Shown here: piece after piece, positions 18,900 to 29,943 of the stretch
Position numbering within the stretch: the stretch's first letter is position 1
How the letters are laid out: every line of letters begins with the position of its first letter
Source: Candidatus Tectimicrobiota bacterium
Lineage (GTDB): Bacteria; JACPUC01
DNA: 64,000 nt
Direction of reading: 5' to 3'
Assembly: GCA_016192455.1 (NCBI GenBank)
Contig: JACPUC010000009.1
Location: 62,001 to 126,000 of the forward strand
Notes under the pieces: model-generated
The model's input: the letters and a program-made list of their open reading frames with translations, nothing else
Told to the model about the DNA's origin: nothing
The model's database searches: none
Position numbers and translations under genes: made by a program

Positions 18900-20180
18900 A
18901 TGCGGCAGATTCTCCATGTTGACATGGATACGTTCTTCGTGGCGGTGGAGCAGCGCCTCGATCCGTCGCTGCTCGGCAAGCCGGTCATCGTCGGCGGGCA
19001 TCCCGAGGGGCGCGGCGTGGTGGCGGCGTGCTCCTACGAGGCCCGCGCCTTCGGCGTGCACTCCGCCATGCCGCTGGCGCAGGCTTTGCGCCTCTGCCCG
19101 CGCGCCGTCTTCCTGCGCGGCGCCTATGACAACTACCTGCGCGCCAGCCTGGAAGTCTTCCGCATCCTGAAGCAGTTCACCCCCCTCGTCGAGCCGACCT
19201 CCCTCGACGAGGCGTACCTCGACGTCAGCGCCTGCCTGCGCCTGCACGGCCATGCCATGGCGATCGCGGAGACGATCCACGAGCGCATCGCCGGGCGGCT
19301 GGCGCTGCCCGCCTCGGTGGGTCTCGCCACCAGCAAGATCGTGGCCAAGGTGGCCTCGCGGCGCGCCAAGCCGAACGGCATCCTGCGCGTCCTTCCCGGC
19401 GCGGAGGCGGCGTTCCTGGCGCCGCTCTCCCTGCGCGAGCTGCCGGGCATCGGGCCGAGCACGGCGGAGCGCCTCCAGAGCCTCGGCCTGCGCGCCATCG
19501 GCGAGCTGGCGCACCTGCCGCCCGCCATGCTCGAGACCGTCTTCGGCAAGACAGGTCGCCTGCTGACGCAGCGCGCCCGCGGCATCGACGCCTCCCCCGT
19601 GGTCACCGGCTCCGTGGTCAAGTCGGTCGGCCACGAAACCACCTTTGAAACGGATACCGCCGACCGCGGGGAGCTCGAAGCGGTCCTCGCCCACCTCACC
19701 GAGAAGGCCACGCGCCGCCTGCGCCGCCTCCCCATGCAGGCCCGGACCGTCACCCTGAAGCTGCGCTACGCCGATTTCACGACCGTCAGCCGCTCCCGCA
19801 CCCTGCGCGCCGCCACCGACCTCGACACCGAGGTCTATCGCACCGCCGGCCGCCTCCTGCGCAGCCTGTTGACGCGCCGCGTGCGCGTCCGCCTCCTCGG
19901 CGTCAGCCTCTCGAACCTCTGCGAGGGCGAGCGCCAGCTCGACCTCTTCGGCGAGGGGCGCTGCGCCAAGTACCGCGGCTTCTACCGCGCCGTCGATACC
20001 CTGCGGGACCGGTTTGGCTTCGATGTGGTGACCGTGGGGCGCGCCGCCCTCTTGCAGCCGGCCGCGCGGCGGGGCGAGCGCCACCTCAACCCGTTTCGAC
20101 CCGCGCTTGACCAGGAAGAGAGGAAGAAGGGAGAGGGCACGCCGGAGGAGGGCGGGCCGTCGTTCCAGGACGCGGCCTGA
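18900..20180 (+). CDS. dinB: DNA polymerase IV (Y family)
   Basis: 426 residues from the ATG at 18900, which gives the canonical DinB start MRQILHVDMDTFFV; an ATG at 18798 would add 34 unconserved residues. Catalytic acids are Asp8 and the SLDEAYLDVS motif. Palm, fingers, thumb (LRELPGIGPSTAERLQSLG helix-hairpin-helix) and little-finger domains follow. The C-terminus ends in an acidic/charged tail (EERKKGEGTPEEGG) rather than a recognisable beta-clamp motif; QLDLF (near 346) is the probable clamp-binding peptide. It performs error-prone bypass of lesions and is normally SOS-induced, consistent with lexA 1.7 kb upstream. Confidence 0.95.
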   Translation: MRQILHVDMDTFFVAVEQRLDPSLLGKPVIVGGHPEGRGVVAACSYEARAFGVHSAMPLAQALRLCPRAVFLRGAYDNYLRASLEVFRILKQFTPLVEPTSLDEAYLDVSACLRLHGHAMAIAETIHERIAGRLALPASVGLATSKIVAKVASRRAKPNGILRVLPGAEAAFLAPLSLRELPGIGPSTAERLQSLGLRAIGELAHLPPAMLETVFGKTGRLLTQRARGIDASPVVTGSVVKSVGHETTFETDTADRGELEAVLAHLTEKATRRLRRLPMQARTVTLKLRYADFTTVSRSRTLRAATDLDTEVYRTAGRLLRSLLTRRVRVRLLGVSLSNLCEGERQLDLFGEGRCAKYRGFYRAVDTLRDRFGFDVVTVGRAALLQPAARRGERHLNPFRPALDQEERKKGEGTPEEGGPSFQDAA

Positions 20181-20224
20181 GAGAGCCGCCGGCGCCGGCC
20201 GCCAGCGGCAACTTAACGACAGCC

Positions 20225-22279
20225 TCAAATCCGGTGGATGAGTCGGTTCGGCGCGCCATCCGGCCAGGAGCCGAAGTAGCGCAGCACCCCCTCGGGCGGG
20301 CGCCGCCGCGACCACGCCGCGACGAACTCTGCGTAGGGGAGGGCTTGTTCCTTGCGCCGGGCGCGCGCCGCCTGCCGCCGGCGCTGCGTCTCGCCGTCGT
20401 CGACTTTCAGGGTGGCGGGATTGTAGGCCACGCGGTAGACCTGCTCGATCGCCCAGGGTGACACGGCGCCTTTGCGCAGGTCCTCCATGAGCGCCTGGGG
20501 ATCGCGTTCCAGCACGTCGCCGTAGCCTCCGCCGCCGGCCACGTTGACGATGAAAAGATCGCCCCGTTCCAGGATGCGCGGCCGCCGCGTCTTACTCTCC
20601 ACGGTGTAGGCGCCGCTGATCGTACGCTCCCGCATGAGCTGCTTCGAGCTGGTCGGCAGGTCGAGGGCGCTCTGCGCCAGCTTCTCGAAAAGGTTGCTGT
20701 GGCGCACCTGCAGGCCGGGATGGATGGCGTGCGGGTAGCCCCCGAAGAGGCCGCTGTGCGACGGGAACTTGCTCTCCTTGGCCGCCTGCTGGTAGCTCGA
20801 GCGCGGCACGAGGTGCGGGGCGTAGGCGGCGGAGAGACCGGCGCCGCCCCGGTACTTGCCATGCCCGCAGCTATCGGCGAGCATGCGCATGAAGAGGTGC
20901 AGGTGGGGCTGATCGTTCTCCAGGTCCTCCACGTCCGCCCCCTTGCCGTGCGGGCCGTGGCTGAAGCCGAAGCAGTCGATGCCGTCCGCGTCGAACCGGG
21001 CTGGTCCCCCCTGGGCGTTGAGGGCGTAGGACATCGAATCGGTGACTCGCACGCCGTACTGGTTCTCGCCGGCCACCACCGCCCCGAAGGCGGCGGAATT
21101 GATGCTGGCGCAGACGAGCTCGCGCGTCGGGCTGTCGAACATCATCTTGCCGAAGGTCACCGCCAGCGGCTGCCAGAGGTTCATCATCACGAAGACCGAG
21201 TTGGCCACGGCGGCATCGTGGCTGGCGTTGAACACGCACCCTTGCGGGGCCACGAAGTGCAGGGGCGCGAAGGCCCCGGAGGAGAGGGGGAAGTCGTGGA
21301 AGGGGTAAAGGTAGAGGTAGACGGCCGCGGCGGCCCGCACGATGTGCAGGTAGCAGTGGTACGAGCCTTCGTTCTCCGGTGAGCTGCCCGTCAGGTCGAT
21401 GGTAATCTCGTCCCCATGCTTGATGAGAGCGAAGGAGACGCGCAGCAGGGCGTCATCGAGGCCGATGGTGTCGCTGAAGACGGTGTGGCGGTAAGTGCCG
21501 TCGTTCCATTGCCCGATGCGCTCGCGCACGGCCGCCTCGGTGTGGCTCAGCATGCGCCGGAAGAGGCCGTGCAGGAACGGTACGCCGCGCTTTGCGGCAA
21601 GCTCCTGGAGGCGCACCCGGATGCGGTCGCAGGCGGCGACGCGGGCGCGCACGTCAAGCATCTGCATGCGCGGCGCCCGCCCGACCATGTTTGACATCAT
21701 CTCCAGCAGGTCATCGCGCAGGCGGTAGTTCTCACCGATGCGGATAGGCGTCAGGCGCATGCCTTCGTCGTAGCGGCTGCGGGCGCTCACCGGCATGCCC
21801 CCCGGCTCGATGGCGCCGGTCTCCGGCTGGTGCGCCGCCGAGAGCGCCCAGGCGATGATCTCTCCCTCGTGGAACACCGGCATGATGGCGATCTGGTCGG
21901 GGTTGTGGATGCCGCCGTAGAGGGCGTCGTTGCAGTAGAAGATGTCCCCCTCCCGCACCCCGACGGTGGGGTTGTCCTTCCAGTAGCGCAGGATGAACTT
22001 GATGGGGATGATGCCGGTGATGCAGTGCAGGTAGGTGCCGAGCACCGCCACCACCTGGTCACCCACCGGGCTGTAAATCGCCGTGACGATGTCGCCGGCA
22101 TGGATGAAGGCCGAGACCCCCAGGCGCGTCAGCACCTCCTTGGACTCCTGGCAGATCATCTGCAGCTTCTCGCTGTAAATCTCGTAGTCGCCGAGCTGCA
22201 GCTTCTCCATGCAGGCGTACTCGTACTGCGTGATCGGTTCCGGTTTCACCTGATCGAGAAGCGAGAAATCCATCAACAT
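20225..22279 (-). CDS. Hydantoinase B / acetone carboxylase alpha-like subunit
   Basis: 684 residues from MLMDFSLLDQ (ATG 22279, AGGGGCGG upstream); in-frame codons further up look non-coding. HyuB-family signatures: GDIFYCNDALYGGIHNPDQIAIMPVF, IDLTGSSPENEGSY, and the C-terminal GGGGYGDVLERDP. The family includes N-methylhydantoinase subunit B and the alpha subunits of acetone and acetophenone carboxylases. These work with a HyuA-type ATP-binding subunit, usually encoded next door; none is visible here. It converges on dinB with a 44-base gap. Exact reaction unknown. Confidence 0.85.
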   Translation of the reverse strand: MLMDFSLLDQVKPEPITQYEYACMEKLQLGDYEIYSEKLQMICQESKEVLTRLGVSAFIHAGDIVTAIYSPVGDQVVAVLGTYLHCITGIIPIKFILRYWKDNPTVGVREGDIFYCNDALYGGIHNPDQIAIMPVFHEGEIIAWALSAAHQPETGAIEPGGMPVSARSRYDEGMRLTPIRIGENYRLRDDLLEMMSNMVGRAPRMQMLDVRARVAACDRIRVRLQELAAKRGVPFLHGLFRRMLSHTEAAVRERIGQWNDGTYRHTVFSDTIGLDDALLRVSFALIKHGDEITIDLTGSSPENEGSYHCYLHIVRAAAAVYLYLYPFHDFPLSSGAFAPLHFVAPQGCVFNASHDAAVANSVFVMMNLWQPLAVTFGKMMFDSPTRELVCASINSAAFGAVVAGENQYGVRVTDSMSYALNAQGGPARFDADGIDCFGFSHGPHGKGADVEDLENDQPHLHLFMRMLADSCGHGKYRGGAGLSAAYAPHLVPRSSYQQAAKESKFPSHSGLFGGYPHAIHPGLQVRHSNLFEKLAQSALDLPTSSKQLMRERTISGAYTVESKTRRPRILERGDLFIVNVAGGGGYGDVLERDPQALMEDLRKGAVSPWAIEQVYRVAYNPATLKVDDGETQRRRQAARARRKEQALPYAEFVAAWSRRRPPEGVLRYFGSWPDGAPNRLIHRI

Positions 22280-22499
22280 CGCTTCCGCCCCTTCTATGCC
22301 GCAGCCCCTCGGCCCCCATCGCCGGCCCAGAGGATGAACCGGGTGGGGGGCGAGGCGGCAAACGTCAATGCATCTGTTCTTCGTCAACTATGGTACGACG
22401 AGAGCGAAAAGTACAGGGGGAATATGCCCCGCGACGGAGGGGACCACCGCCCCGCAAGGCGCCGGGGGCGCGGCCGGAGGCAGACGGGAGCGCCGCGCG
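22280..22499. other. Intergenic region between purD and the HyuB-like gene
   Basis: 220 bases on the shared minus-strand path. No gene seen. ATGGTACGACGAGAGCGAAAAGTACAGG is a moderately AT-rich patch at 22388-22415 that may carry the promoter of the HyuB-like gene. Confidence 0.4.
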
Positions 22500-23774
22500 C
22501 TAGCCGGCGCGCTCGGCTTTGGCGCCGATATCGGTGCGGTACTGCGCGCCCTCCCAGGAGATGCAGTGCGCGGCGGCGTAAGCGCGCCGGCGGGCTTCGG
22601 CGAAGGTGGGCGCCACGGCGGTCACTCCCAGCACCCGGCCGCCGTTGGTCAGCCACGCCGCGCCCTGGCGCCGGGTGCCGGCATGGTAGATGGTAACACC
22701 CTCCACCTTGCCTGCCTCGTCGAGACCGGAGATTGCCCTGCCCTTCTCGTACGCCCCCGGGTAGCCGCCCGAGGCCATGACGACGCAGACCGCCGACGCC
22801 GCGCGCTGCTTCAGGGGCAGCGTGTGGAGTCGTCCCTCGGCCGTGGCCATCAGGACCTCCAGCAGGTCGCCGTCGAGGAGCGGCAGGATGACCTGGGCCT
22901 CGGGGTCTCCGAAACGAACATTGAACTCCAGGACGCGCAGGGCGCCCTCCTTGATCATCAAGCCAGCGTAAAGGATGCCGCGGAACGGCGAGCCTGCGGC
23001 GGCCATGCCGCGCACCACCGGCTGCATCACCTGCCGCATGGCGGCCTCGGCCAGCGCCCGCGTGACGATGGGCGCCGGGGCGTACGCCCCCATGCCGCCG
23101 GTGTTGGGGCCGCGGTCGCCGTCGCCGATCGGCTTGTGGTCCTGCGAGGGGGCCAGGGGCGCAATGGTCTCCCCATCCACCAAGGCGATGAAGGAGGCTT
23201 CCTCACCCTCGAGGAACTCCTCGACCAGGAGGCGCTCGCCCGCGGCGCCGAACTCGCGCTCCTCCATCATGCGGCGGATGGCCTCCTCGGCCTGCCGCCG
23301 ATCCTGGCAGATGATGGCTCCCTTGCCCGCCGCCAGGCCGTCCGCCTTCACCACCAGGGGCGCCCGCATGCGCGCCGCGGCCTGGCGCGCCTCGCCGGGT
23401 GTGGCGCAGAGGTGCGCCTCGGCGGTGGGGACGCCGCAGCGGCGCATGACCTGCTTGGCGAAGACCTTGCTCCCTTCGAGCGCGGCGGCGGCGCGGCTCG
23501 GCCCAACGATGCGCAAGCCGGCGCTCTGAAAGGCGTCGACAATCCCCAGCGTCAGCGGCGCCTCCGGCCCCACCACCGTGAGGTCGATCGACTCGCGCCG
23601 GGCAAAATCGTAGAGCGTGGCCACATCTTCGGCGGCAATCGGCAGCAGCCGCGCCTGCAGGCCGATGCCGTCGTTCCCCGGCGCGCAATAGAGTTCCGGC
23701 GCGGCGGCGCTCTGGGCGAGCTGGGCGACGAGCGCATGCTCCCGCCCACCCGCGCCGACGACGAGGACCTTCAT
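22500..23774 (-). CDS. purD: Phosphoribosylamine-glycine ligase (GAR synthetase)
   Basis: 424 residues, start MKVLVVGAGGREHAL at 23774 with GGAG upstream. ATP-grasp enzyme: N-terminal domain with the GGREHA motif, PSRAAAALEGSK, ATP-grasp lysines in PLVVKADGLAAGKG, GRGPNTGGMGAYAP-like loop (GDRGPNTGGMG), and metal ligands in EFNVRFGDPEAQ. It catalyses the second step of de novo purine synthesis. purH lies just upstream on the same strand, separated by 210 bases that hold a palindromic repeat, so cotranscription is uncertain. Confidence 0.97.
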   Translation of the reverse strand: MKVLVVGAGGREHALVAQLAQSAAAPELYCAPGNDGIGLQARLLPIAAEDVATLYDFARRESIDLTVVGPEAPLTLGIVDAFQSAGLRIVGPSRAAAALEGSKVFAKQVMRRCGVPTAEAHLCATPGEARQAAARMRAPLVVKADGLAAGKGAIICQDRRQAEEAIRRMMEEREFGAAGERLLVEEFLEGEEASFIALVDGETIAPLAPSQDHKPIGDGDRGPNTGGMGAYAPAPIVTRALAEAAMRQVMQPVVRGMAAAGSPFRGILYAGLMIKEGALRVLEFNVRFGDPEAQVILPLLDGDLLEVLMATAEGRLHTLPLKQRAASAVCVVMASGGYPGAYEKGRAISGLDEAGKVEGVTIYHAGTRRQGAAWLTNGGRVLGVTAVAPTFAEARRRAYAAAHCISWEGAQYRTDIGAKAERAG

Positions 23775-23984
23775 ACCCTGCTCCCGCGACCTCGCTGCCC
23801 TCTTACTTCTGCTATCGCCGGGCCTCAAACCTGGGGGATCATTGATCCCCCAGACCCCCTCTCCTCGCGAGCTGCGCCGCAGCTCGCGTAAGCGGGGTGC
23901 GCGAGGGGAGATTGTCCCCTCGCATCATTTCTTCGCTGCATCGAAGTGTGGAACCTTGGTCCGCGAGTTTCTAAGGCGCGACGA
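23775..23984. other. purH-purD intergenic region with hairpins
   Basis: 210 bases, almost half occupied by repeat copy E. A perfect 23-base hairpin CTGGGGGATCA / TGATCCCCCAG (23831-23853, one-base centre) lies downstream of purH on the transcribed strand and could stabilise or attenuate the purH transcript. Confidence 0.6.
23831..23924 (+). repeat. Modular palindromic repeat, copy E
   Basis: Core CGCGAGCTGCG / CGCAGCTCGCG (23866-23888, one-base centre), then the right arm CGGGGTGCGCGAGGGG ending in CCCCTCGCA. The left arm is replaced by a perfect hairpin around GGGGGATCA. The order and spacing match copies A-D. Confidence 0.8.
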
Positions 23985-25604
<1,620 letters not shown>

Positions 25605-25849
25605 CGCCGACTCCCCACCGAACGTTCCAGCAGCACCGGTCTGGCGGCAGCTCCAGCGGCAACGGGGCGCGCCGGCCGCGGCCCGCCCCCGACGACCCGA
25701 CAGGGGCATGGTAGCCGAGACCCCCCGGAGGTTCAAGGTGACCGGTGCAAGGCAGGTCCCCATGGGCCTGCGGCCCGCCCGCGAAGGGATGACCATGGGG
25801 TTTCCAGGGAGCGACCGTCTCTCCTGTCGAAGGGTTCGGCACCCGGGCT

Positions 25850-25928
25850 GTAGGGGCGCCGCTTGCTGCGCCCCAGCGTGGCGGCTCAAAGAGGGCGACG
25901 AAGCGGGCGGGGCAAGCCCCGCCCCTAC
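25850..25928. repeat. 79-base element with GTAGGGGCG inverted ends
   Basis: Starts GTAGGGGCGCCGC and ends GGGCGGGGCAAGCCCCGCCC followed by CTAC, so the ends are inverted copies and the right half contains its own hairpin (GGGCGGGGC / GCCCCGCCC). It looks like a composite of two palindromes of the same family. Confidence 0.65.
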
Positions 25929-26034
25929 GCTCTGCACATCCCGCCGCTGTACCACGCACGGCGGCAAACCTGCAAGCTCGTGAAATCAACCACTTAGACG
26001 GCTAGTTCCGAGGCAGGGTTCCATCCCATCGACC

Positions 26035-26062
26035 GTAGGGGCGGTTCGCGAACCGCCCCTAC
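26035..26062. repeat. Perfect 28-base palindrome, GTAGGGGCGGTTCG family
   Basis: GTAGGGGCGGTTCG followed by its exact reverse complement. One base different from the palindrome embedded in repeat copy B at 18683-18710, showing that this unit occurs alone as well as inside the larger element. Confidence 0.9.
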
Positions 26063-26173
26063 CATCGGCATGCAAGGACCCGTGGAGGGAGGCTGAGATC
26101 GGTGTGCGTCCGTGTCGAGCGGTGGTTCCTTCCGCTCCCTTCTCCGTGTCGTCTGTGTCTCGGCGGTGCACTC

Positions 26174-26210
26174 CATTGAACCGCAGAGGCGCAGAGAACG
26201 CAGAGGTGAA
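26174..26210. repeat. GCAGAGGCGCAGAG-type dispersed repeat
   Basis: AACCGCAGAGGCGCAGAG followed by AACGCAGAGG: short tandem GCAGAG units. Its reverse complement resembles the CTCCGCGCCTCCGCGGTGAA run at 3772-3806. Confidence 0.55.
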
Positions 26211-26775
26211 GGACACCGGCCGCACGGCCGTCAGCCTCACCATCACAAGAAATCAATTACTTAGGGGTTCTTCTTTCTAGCGGGACGCTGAAGGGAAACG
26301 GCAAGCCTGGCGAGGCAGGGTTGATCCTCCTCCCCCAGCCGCCCTCCGCCGATGAGAGGGGTCGTGGGGGGGAGCGCCGGTCTGCCTGCAACGCCCCGGC
26401 GGGCGAGCAAAGAGCCGTCCTCCCTGGAGCAGTTCAAGCGTGTCGGCGCCCACAGCCGCCCAGACGATGAAAGAACAACCAAGGCGAGCCGACCGGCGGG
26501 CACAAGGGCAAGCTCTTCAAGAAGTTTTCTTCACTCCTCGCTCTTGCAATTCAGCTTCCGCCGCCTATATCTAAACGCGGCTGGAGAGAGAGGGTTCGAC
26601 TCGGTTGCGCGTCTTCAAGCAGAGACCACCTTGGCGTCCCGCCTGGGGGGATCGCTTGACCCGCGCTTGCGGCGCATGCTAGAAGTGCCTGAGGGGTGCG
26701 CGCCTGCCCCAACGAGGGGTGTCTCGCCGGCACGTCTCGCCTCCCCCACGGGCGCACGATTCATGTTGAGTGGCG

Positions 26776-27852
26776 ATGCACCTTCCCCTTGATCTCAAGG
26801 GCGCCACCTTCGAGCAGGTGGCCGCGTTCGTAGCGGAGCTCGGCGAGCGGCCGTACCGCGCCCGGCAGCTCTATCGCTGGGTCTTCGCGCGGGACGCCGC
26901 CAGTATTGCCGCCATGACCGACCTCGCCGGCAGCTTCCGAACCAGGCTGGTGGGGCTGTGCGCCATCAGCCGCCTGCGGCTCGCCCATCAGCACCTGGCT
27001 CGGGATGGAACCCGCAAGTTTCTCTTTCGCTTGCAGGACGGCGAGGCGATTGAGACGGTCCTCATCCCCACCGAAGGGCGGCTCACCCTCTGCCTGTCGA
27101 CGCAGGTGGGGTGCAAGCTGGCCTGTGATTTCTGCCGCACGGGGGAGGGCGGGTTCGCCCGCAACCTGACGCCGGCGGAGATCGTCGACCAGTACCTCGC
27201 CGTGCAGCGCGAAGTCCTGGCGCCTGGCGGGGAGAAGATCACCAACCTTGTCTTCATGGGCATGGGCGAGCCGCTGGATAACTATGCGGACTTCGTCCAG
27301 GCCCTGCGCATCCTGACGGCTCCCGCGGGCCTGCACGTGGCGCCGCGCCGCATCACCCTCTCCACGGCCGGTCTCGTTCCCCGCATGGAGCAGTTCGGGC
27401 GCGAAGGGATTCCGGTCAAGCTGGCCGTCTCGCTCAACGCCACCACCGACGAGCAGCGCAACCGCCTCATGCCGATCAACCGCAGCTATGATCTGGCCCG
27501 CCTGCTGCAGGCCTGCCGGGCCTATCCCCTGGCGCGCCGGGACCGGATCACGTTCGAGTACGTGCTGCTGGGAGAGGTGAACGACACCCCCGAGGATGCG
27601 CAGCGGCTCTGTCGCCTGGTGCAAGGCATCCGCTGCAAGATCAACCTCATCCCCTTCAACCCCTTTGCCACGAGCCTCTACCGCGGGCCGCAGCCGGAGC
27701 GGGTGCAACGGTTCCTGGACATCCTCGTCGCCGGGCATTGCACGGCAACGCTGCGCGAGAGCCGTGGCGTGGACATCGAGGCCGCCTGCGGGCAGCTCCG
27801 CACGAGCGCGCCGGGCCTCGCCGAAGCGGCGCCCTTGGCGCTGCACGGTTGA
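26776..27852 (+). CDS. rlmN: Dual-specificity RNA methyltransferase RlmN
   Basis: 358 residues from the ATG at 26776 (a GTG at 26770 is two codons upstream). Radical SAM enzyme that methylates C2 of A2503 in 23S rRNA and A37 in some tRNAs. Seen: the iron-sulfur motif CKLACDFC, the methyl-carrying region with the catalytic Cys in ESRGVDIEAACGQL near the C-terminus, and TNLVFMGMGEPLDNY. The start context is weak (GAGTGG). It opens a plus-strand run with coaD and an aminotransferase gene, but spacing suggests separate transcripts. Confidence 0.96.
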   Translation: MHLPLDLKGATFEQVAAFVAELGERPYRARQLYRWVFARDAASIAAMTDLAGSFRTRLVGLCAISRLRLAHQHLARDGTRKFLFRLQDGEAIETVLIPTEGRLTLCLSTQVGCKLACDFCRTGEGGFARNLTPAEIVDQYLAVQREVLAPGGEKITNLVFMGMGEPLDNYADFVQALRILTAPAGLHVAPRRITLSTAGLVPRMEQFGREGIPVKLAVSLNATTDEQRNRLMPINRSYDLARLLQACRAYPLARRDRITFEYVLLGEVNDTPEDAQRLCRLVQGIRCKINLIPFNPFATSLYRGPQPERVQRFLDILVAGHCTATLRESRGVDIEAACGQLRTSAPGLAEAAPLALHG

Positions 27853-27964
27853 AGCGGCGGCCACGGATGAGGAGAGATGCGGCGCGCCGTCGCCTCGTTG
27901 CGTCTCGACCGCCACGCCAGCGCAGGAATCGACATCTCTCGCAGCGAGAATAACCAAGAGGTTT

Positions 27965-28016
27965 GGTATCCGGTTTGTCTTGATATGTTGGAATGTAGAT
28001 AGGGGGGCCGGATACC
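27965..28016. promoter_or_regulatory. Inverted repeat in the AT-rich coaD leader
   Basis: GGTATCCGG (27965-27973) and CCGGATACC (28008-28016) are perfect 9-base inverted repeats separated by 34 AT-rich bases that include TTGTCTTGATATG and GTAGATAG. This could be a promoter framed by an operator or a transcript hairpin, ending ten bases before the first coaD ATG. Confidence 0.45.
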
Positions 28017-28025
28017 CGCGCACCC

Positions 28026-28598
28026 ATGAAGAGATTTGGTTTGAAGGGGAAAAGGAAAGTGGAAAAAGTTGACATTTCTGAGTTACAGGAAATACCTGCT
28101 AAGGTGTTGAGGAATAAGAGAATCGCCGTCTACCCCGGGGCCTTCGATCCGGTCACCAACGGCCACCTGGACCTGATCAAGCGCGGCCTGCGCCTCTTCG
28201 ACCACCTGATCGTGGCCGCCACGAATAATCCGAACAAGCACCCGTTCTTCTCGATTGACGAGCGCCTGCACTTCATTCACACGGCGGTGAACGGCCTGCC
28301 GGGAAGTCTCGAGGTCTCCACCTTCGACTGCCTCCTCGTCGACTACCTGAAGCAGACGAAGGCCTGTGTCGTCCTGCGCGGGCTGCGCGCCATCTCTGAC
28401 TTTGAGTACGAGTTCCAGATGGCGCTGATGAACCGGAATCTTTTTGAGGACTTCGAGACCGTTTTCATGATGCCGAGCGTCGAGTATGCCTACCTGAGCT
28501 CGCAACTGGTGCGCGAGGTAGCGTCGTACGGGGGGGATATCACAGGTCTGGTGCCCGAGGTCGTGCGCCTCGCCTTTCAGAAGCGCCGCAGCGCGTGA
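28026..28598 (+). CDS. coaD: Phosphopantetheine adenylyltransferase, with N-terminal extension or downstream start
   Basis: 190 residues if the ATG at 28026 is used. The CoaD core begins at RIAVYPGAFDPVTNGH (residue 32 onwards), with the nucleotidyltransferase TNGH motif, VLRGLRAISDFEYEFQMALMNR, and SSQLVREVASYGGD near the end. Family members normally start immediately before RIAVYPG, so about 26 lysine-rich residues are extra. A GTG at 28104 or a TTG at 28107 would give the usual length, but the ribosome-binding site there is poor. It makes dephospho-CoA in coenzyme A synthesis. The 5' part is AT-rich. Confidence 0.93.
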   Translation: MKRFGLKGKRKVEKVDISELQEIPAKVLRNKRIAVYPGAFDPVTNGHLDLIKRGLRLFDHLIVAATNNPNKHPFFSIDERLHFIHTAVNGLPGSLEVSTFDCLLVDYLKQTKACVVLRGLRAISDFEYEFQMALMNRNLFEDFETVFMMPSVEYAYLSSQLVREVASYGGDITGLVPEVVRLAFQKRRSA

Positions 28599-28734
28599 CG
28601 GCACCCCGAACTCGCAGAGGCAGCGAAGTCACGTCGAAACGCCCGCCGCGGCGGGCAGAGGCCCGTGCCGCCTGATCCTCACTCCCAGGGCCGGGCAGGT
28701 CCCCCACGTAGTTCCTTGGTTCGAGGACGTCACC

Positions 28735-29934
<1,200 letters not shown>

Positions 29935-29943
<9 letters not shown>

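Larger units (their letters stand above)
25605..26775. other. Long intergenic region rich in palindromic repeats
   Basis: About 1.2 kb without a supported gene. It holds a 79-base element bounded by GTAGGGGCG / CGCCCCTAC (25850-25928), a perfect 28-base palindrome (26035-26062) and a GCAGAGGCGCAGAG-type repeat (26174-26210). The segment 26500-26620 is moderately AT-rich and may hold the rlmN promoter. No tRNA-like fold was found around GGTTCGACTC at 26595. Confidence 0.6.

Noticed and set aside
26580-26620. tRNA-like T-loop GGTTCGACTC
   Set aside because: No matching acceptor, D or anticodon stems could be drawn around it.
28069-28097. TTGACA followed by ATACCT inside the coaD 5' region as a promoter
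   Set aside because: The -35 is perfect but no good -10 occurs at 16-18 bases; kept only as a note on AT-richness.
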